From Polytrichum commune (lineage: Eukaryota > Streptophyta > Polytrichopsida > Polytrichales > Polytrichaceae): a stretch of 64,000 nucleotides of DNA. The position numbers and the translations under genes were made by a program. Within the stretch, counting starts at the first letter, position 1. Every line of letters begins with the position of its first letter. The stretch covers positions 5,642,501 through 5,706,500 of the forward strand of contig OX485805.1 of assembly GCA_950295325.1 (NCBI GenBank). The letters are read 5' to 3'. Of the stretch, positions 63,034 through 64,000 are shown piece after piece. Under the pieces are notes generated by a model, which was not told the origin of the DNA, searched no databases, and saw nothing but the letters and a program-made list of their open reading frames with translations.

Positions 63034-63245
63034 TTAGATGTTACATGAGAAGATGATGGGTCTACCATGTGAATGGGAAAAAATGACAAGAATATGCACG
63101 GTGCACAAATGCACATCCTCTTTCATGGAAAGTCCCTGAGAGAATGTGAGGGCATGGACAGGGTTTCCAACATGGAGGGGGGCATTTGTAGGCATAATTT
63201 TTTTTTAAATGCTTGGCACGCCCTCCCATGGAACTTAACTTTCAA

Positions 63246-63761
63246 GGACACTTCACACTAGAGCTTGTGGGCCTAAGGGATCAATCAAGTTTGTATGAAT
63301 GAAGAAACATGCATAGAGTCCTATTTTGAGGGCCCTTGACATTCATTCAAAGGTCGTACCATACATTTTTTGAAAGTGAATCTTGTGTGGTCACGGGCCT
63401 ACAAATCAACCATAAAGAAATACTCGACTCGGTTTCAACCGAATGCTATTTTTTTAACATGATGTTAATGTGGGGCCTTCTATATTATAAGTTATAATAA
63501 ATCAATAAGAAATTAATGTTGTAAGATTCACAGTCTCCCAGTTTTGTGTTAGACTCATTGCTTTGAGACACGCTTGATGCAAAATCTCACAAAATCTTTG
63601 TGTAGAACTCCATGTAAATTTGTTCATCCATTCAATTTTTCTTGAGTCCCTTGGACCATCAAGCTCAAGTTTAAAGTGAGTGGGATGATCTTGGCATTTC
63701 CCATTAATAGGAGGTTTTAGATTTCAACAGTCACATGCCCTCAAGCTCCACACTAAACATC
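63246..63761. mobile_element. Degenerate MITE of the same group
   Basis: The left end GGACACTTCACACTAGAGCT pairs with the right end GAGCTCCACACTAAACATC in its complement (cctcaagctccacacta). TAA follows at 63762-63764 and CAA precedes. The internal 'ttttgtgttagactcattgc' block is shared with the copies at 18830 and 62532. Confidence 0.55.
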
Positions 63762-64000
63762 TAATTTTATATGGCATTAAAGTTCTTGTGCCATGTTAGT
63801 TAGAGTGGACATTGTGACTTATCATGTTACACCAAGTGCCACGTTACATCCTTTCTAGTTGCCACATAGTGATTGCGAGACATTTAATGTGGTTCAATGA
63901 GGAATGATGTAAGCCACACTAGGTAGATGTTTAACTCAAGCAAGCATGTGTAATTCAATTACTCAACTTAAACATACACCTATTCTTGAGTGGTGTATGG
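63762..64000. other. Window end, nothing recognised
   Basis: AT-rich spacer with no frame or element end. Confidence 0.5.

Noticed and set aside
1-64000. CRISPR arrays, bacterial operons or organellar DNA insertions
   Set aside because: Repeats found lack CRISPR spacing, genes are spliced eukaryotic genes, and no stretch resembles plastid or mitochondrial genes.

Overview
This is a stretch of plant nuclear genome. It has four spliced GT-AG genes whose products are plant-specific or plant-typical, and they sit in long AT-leaning spacers full of decayed small DNA transposons. The species cannot be fixed from sequence. The thylakoid TatA (Tha4) gene proves a photosynthetic plant lineage. Moderate introns (about 100-1300 bp) and a receptor that looks intermediate between TIR1/AFB and COI1 make a non-seed land plant (bryophyte or lycophyte grade) my best guess, held loosely. 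No tRNA, rRNA, organellar insertion or CRISPR was seen.

Layout. 1-1130 is a tandem array of a ~290 bp unit. 1.1-18.8 kb has no convincing gene; it holds several terminal-inverted-repeat (TIR) elements flanked by TAA/TTA, minisatellites, a G-skewed stretch and a decayed LINE-type RNase H region. 20.9-24.6 kb (+) is a six-exon F-box/LRR gene of the TIR1/AFB-COI1 hormone-receptor family. 24.7-46.8 kb is again repeats: dispersed families in both orientations, a Mutator-like insertion with a 9 bp target duplication, a head-to-tail MITE array, and no supported gene. 46.95-50.79 kb (+) is an eight-exon PLC-like phosphodiesterase with signal peptide and probable GPI anchor. 51.47-53.78 kb (-) is a complete four-exon HDA8-like histone deacetylase, convergent with it. 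54.5-58.3 kb holds repeats, including a long fold-back element that ends just before the TATA-like box of the next gene. 58.5-61.2 kb (+) is the three-exon thylakoid TatA/Tha4 gene. 61.2-64 kb has two more MITEs.

The four genes act in unrelated processes (hormone-type F-box signalling, cell-surface or wall metabolism, deacetylation, thylakoid protein export) and each stands alone, as expected for a plant chromosome. The main point of interest is the F-box gene: residues facing the ligand and inositol-phosphate pocket are a mixture of TIR1-like, COI1-like and unique states, suggesting a receptor that is neither a standard auxin nor a standard jasmonate receptor.
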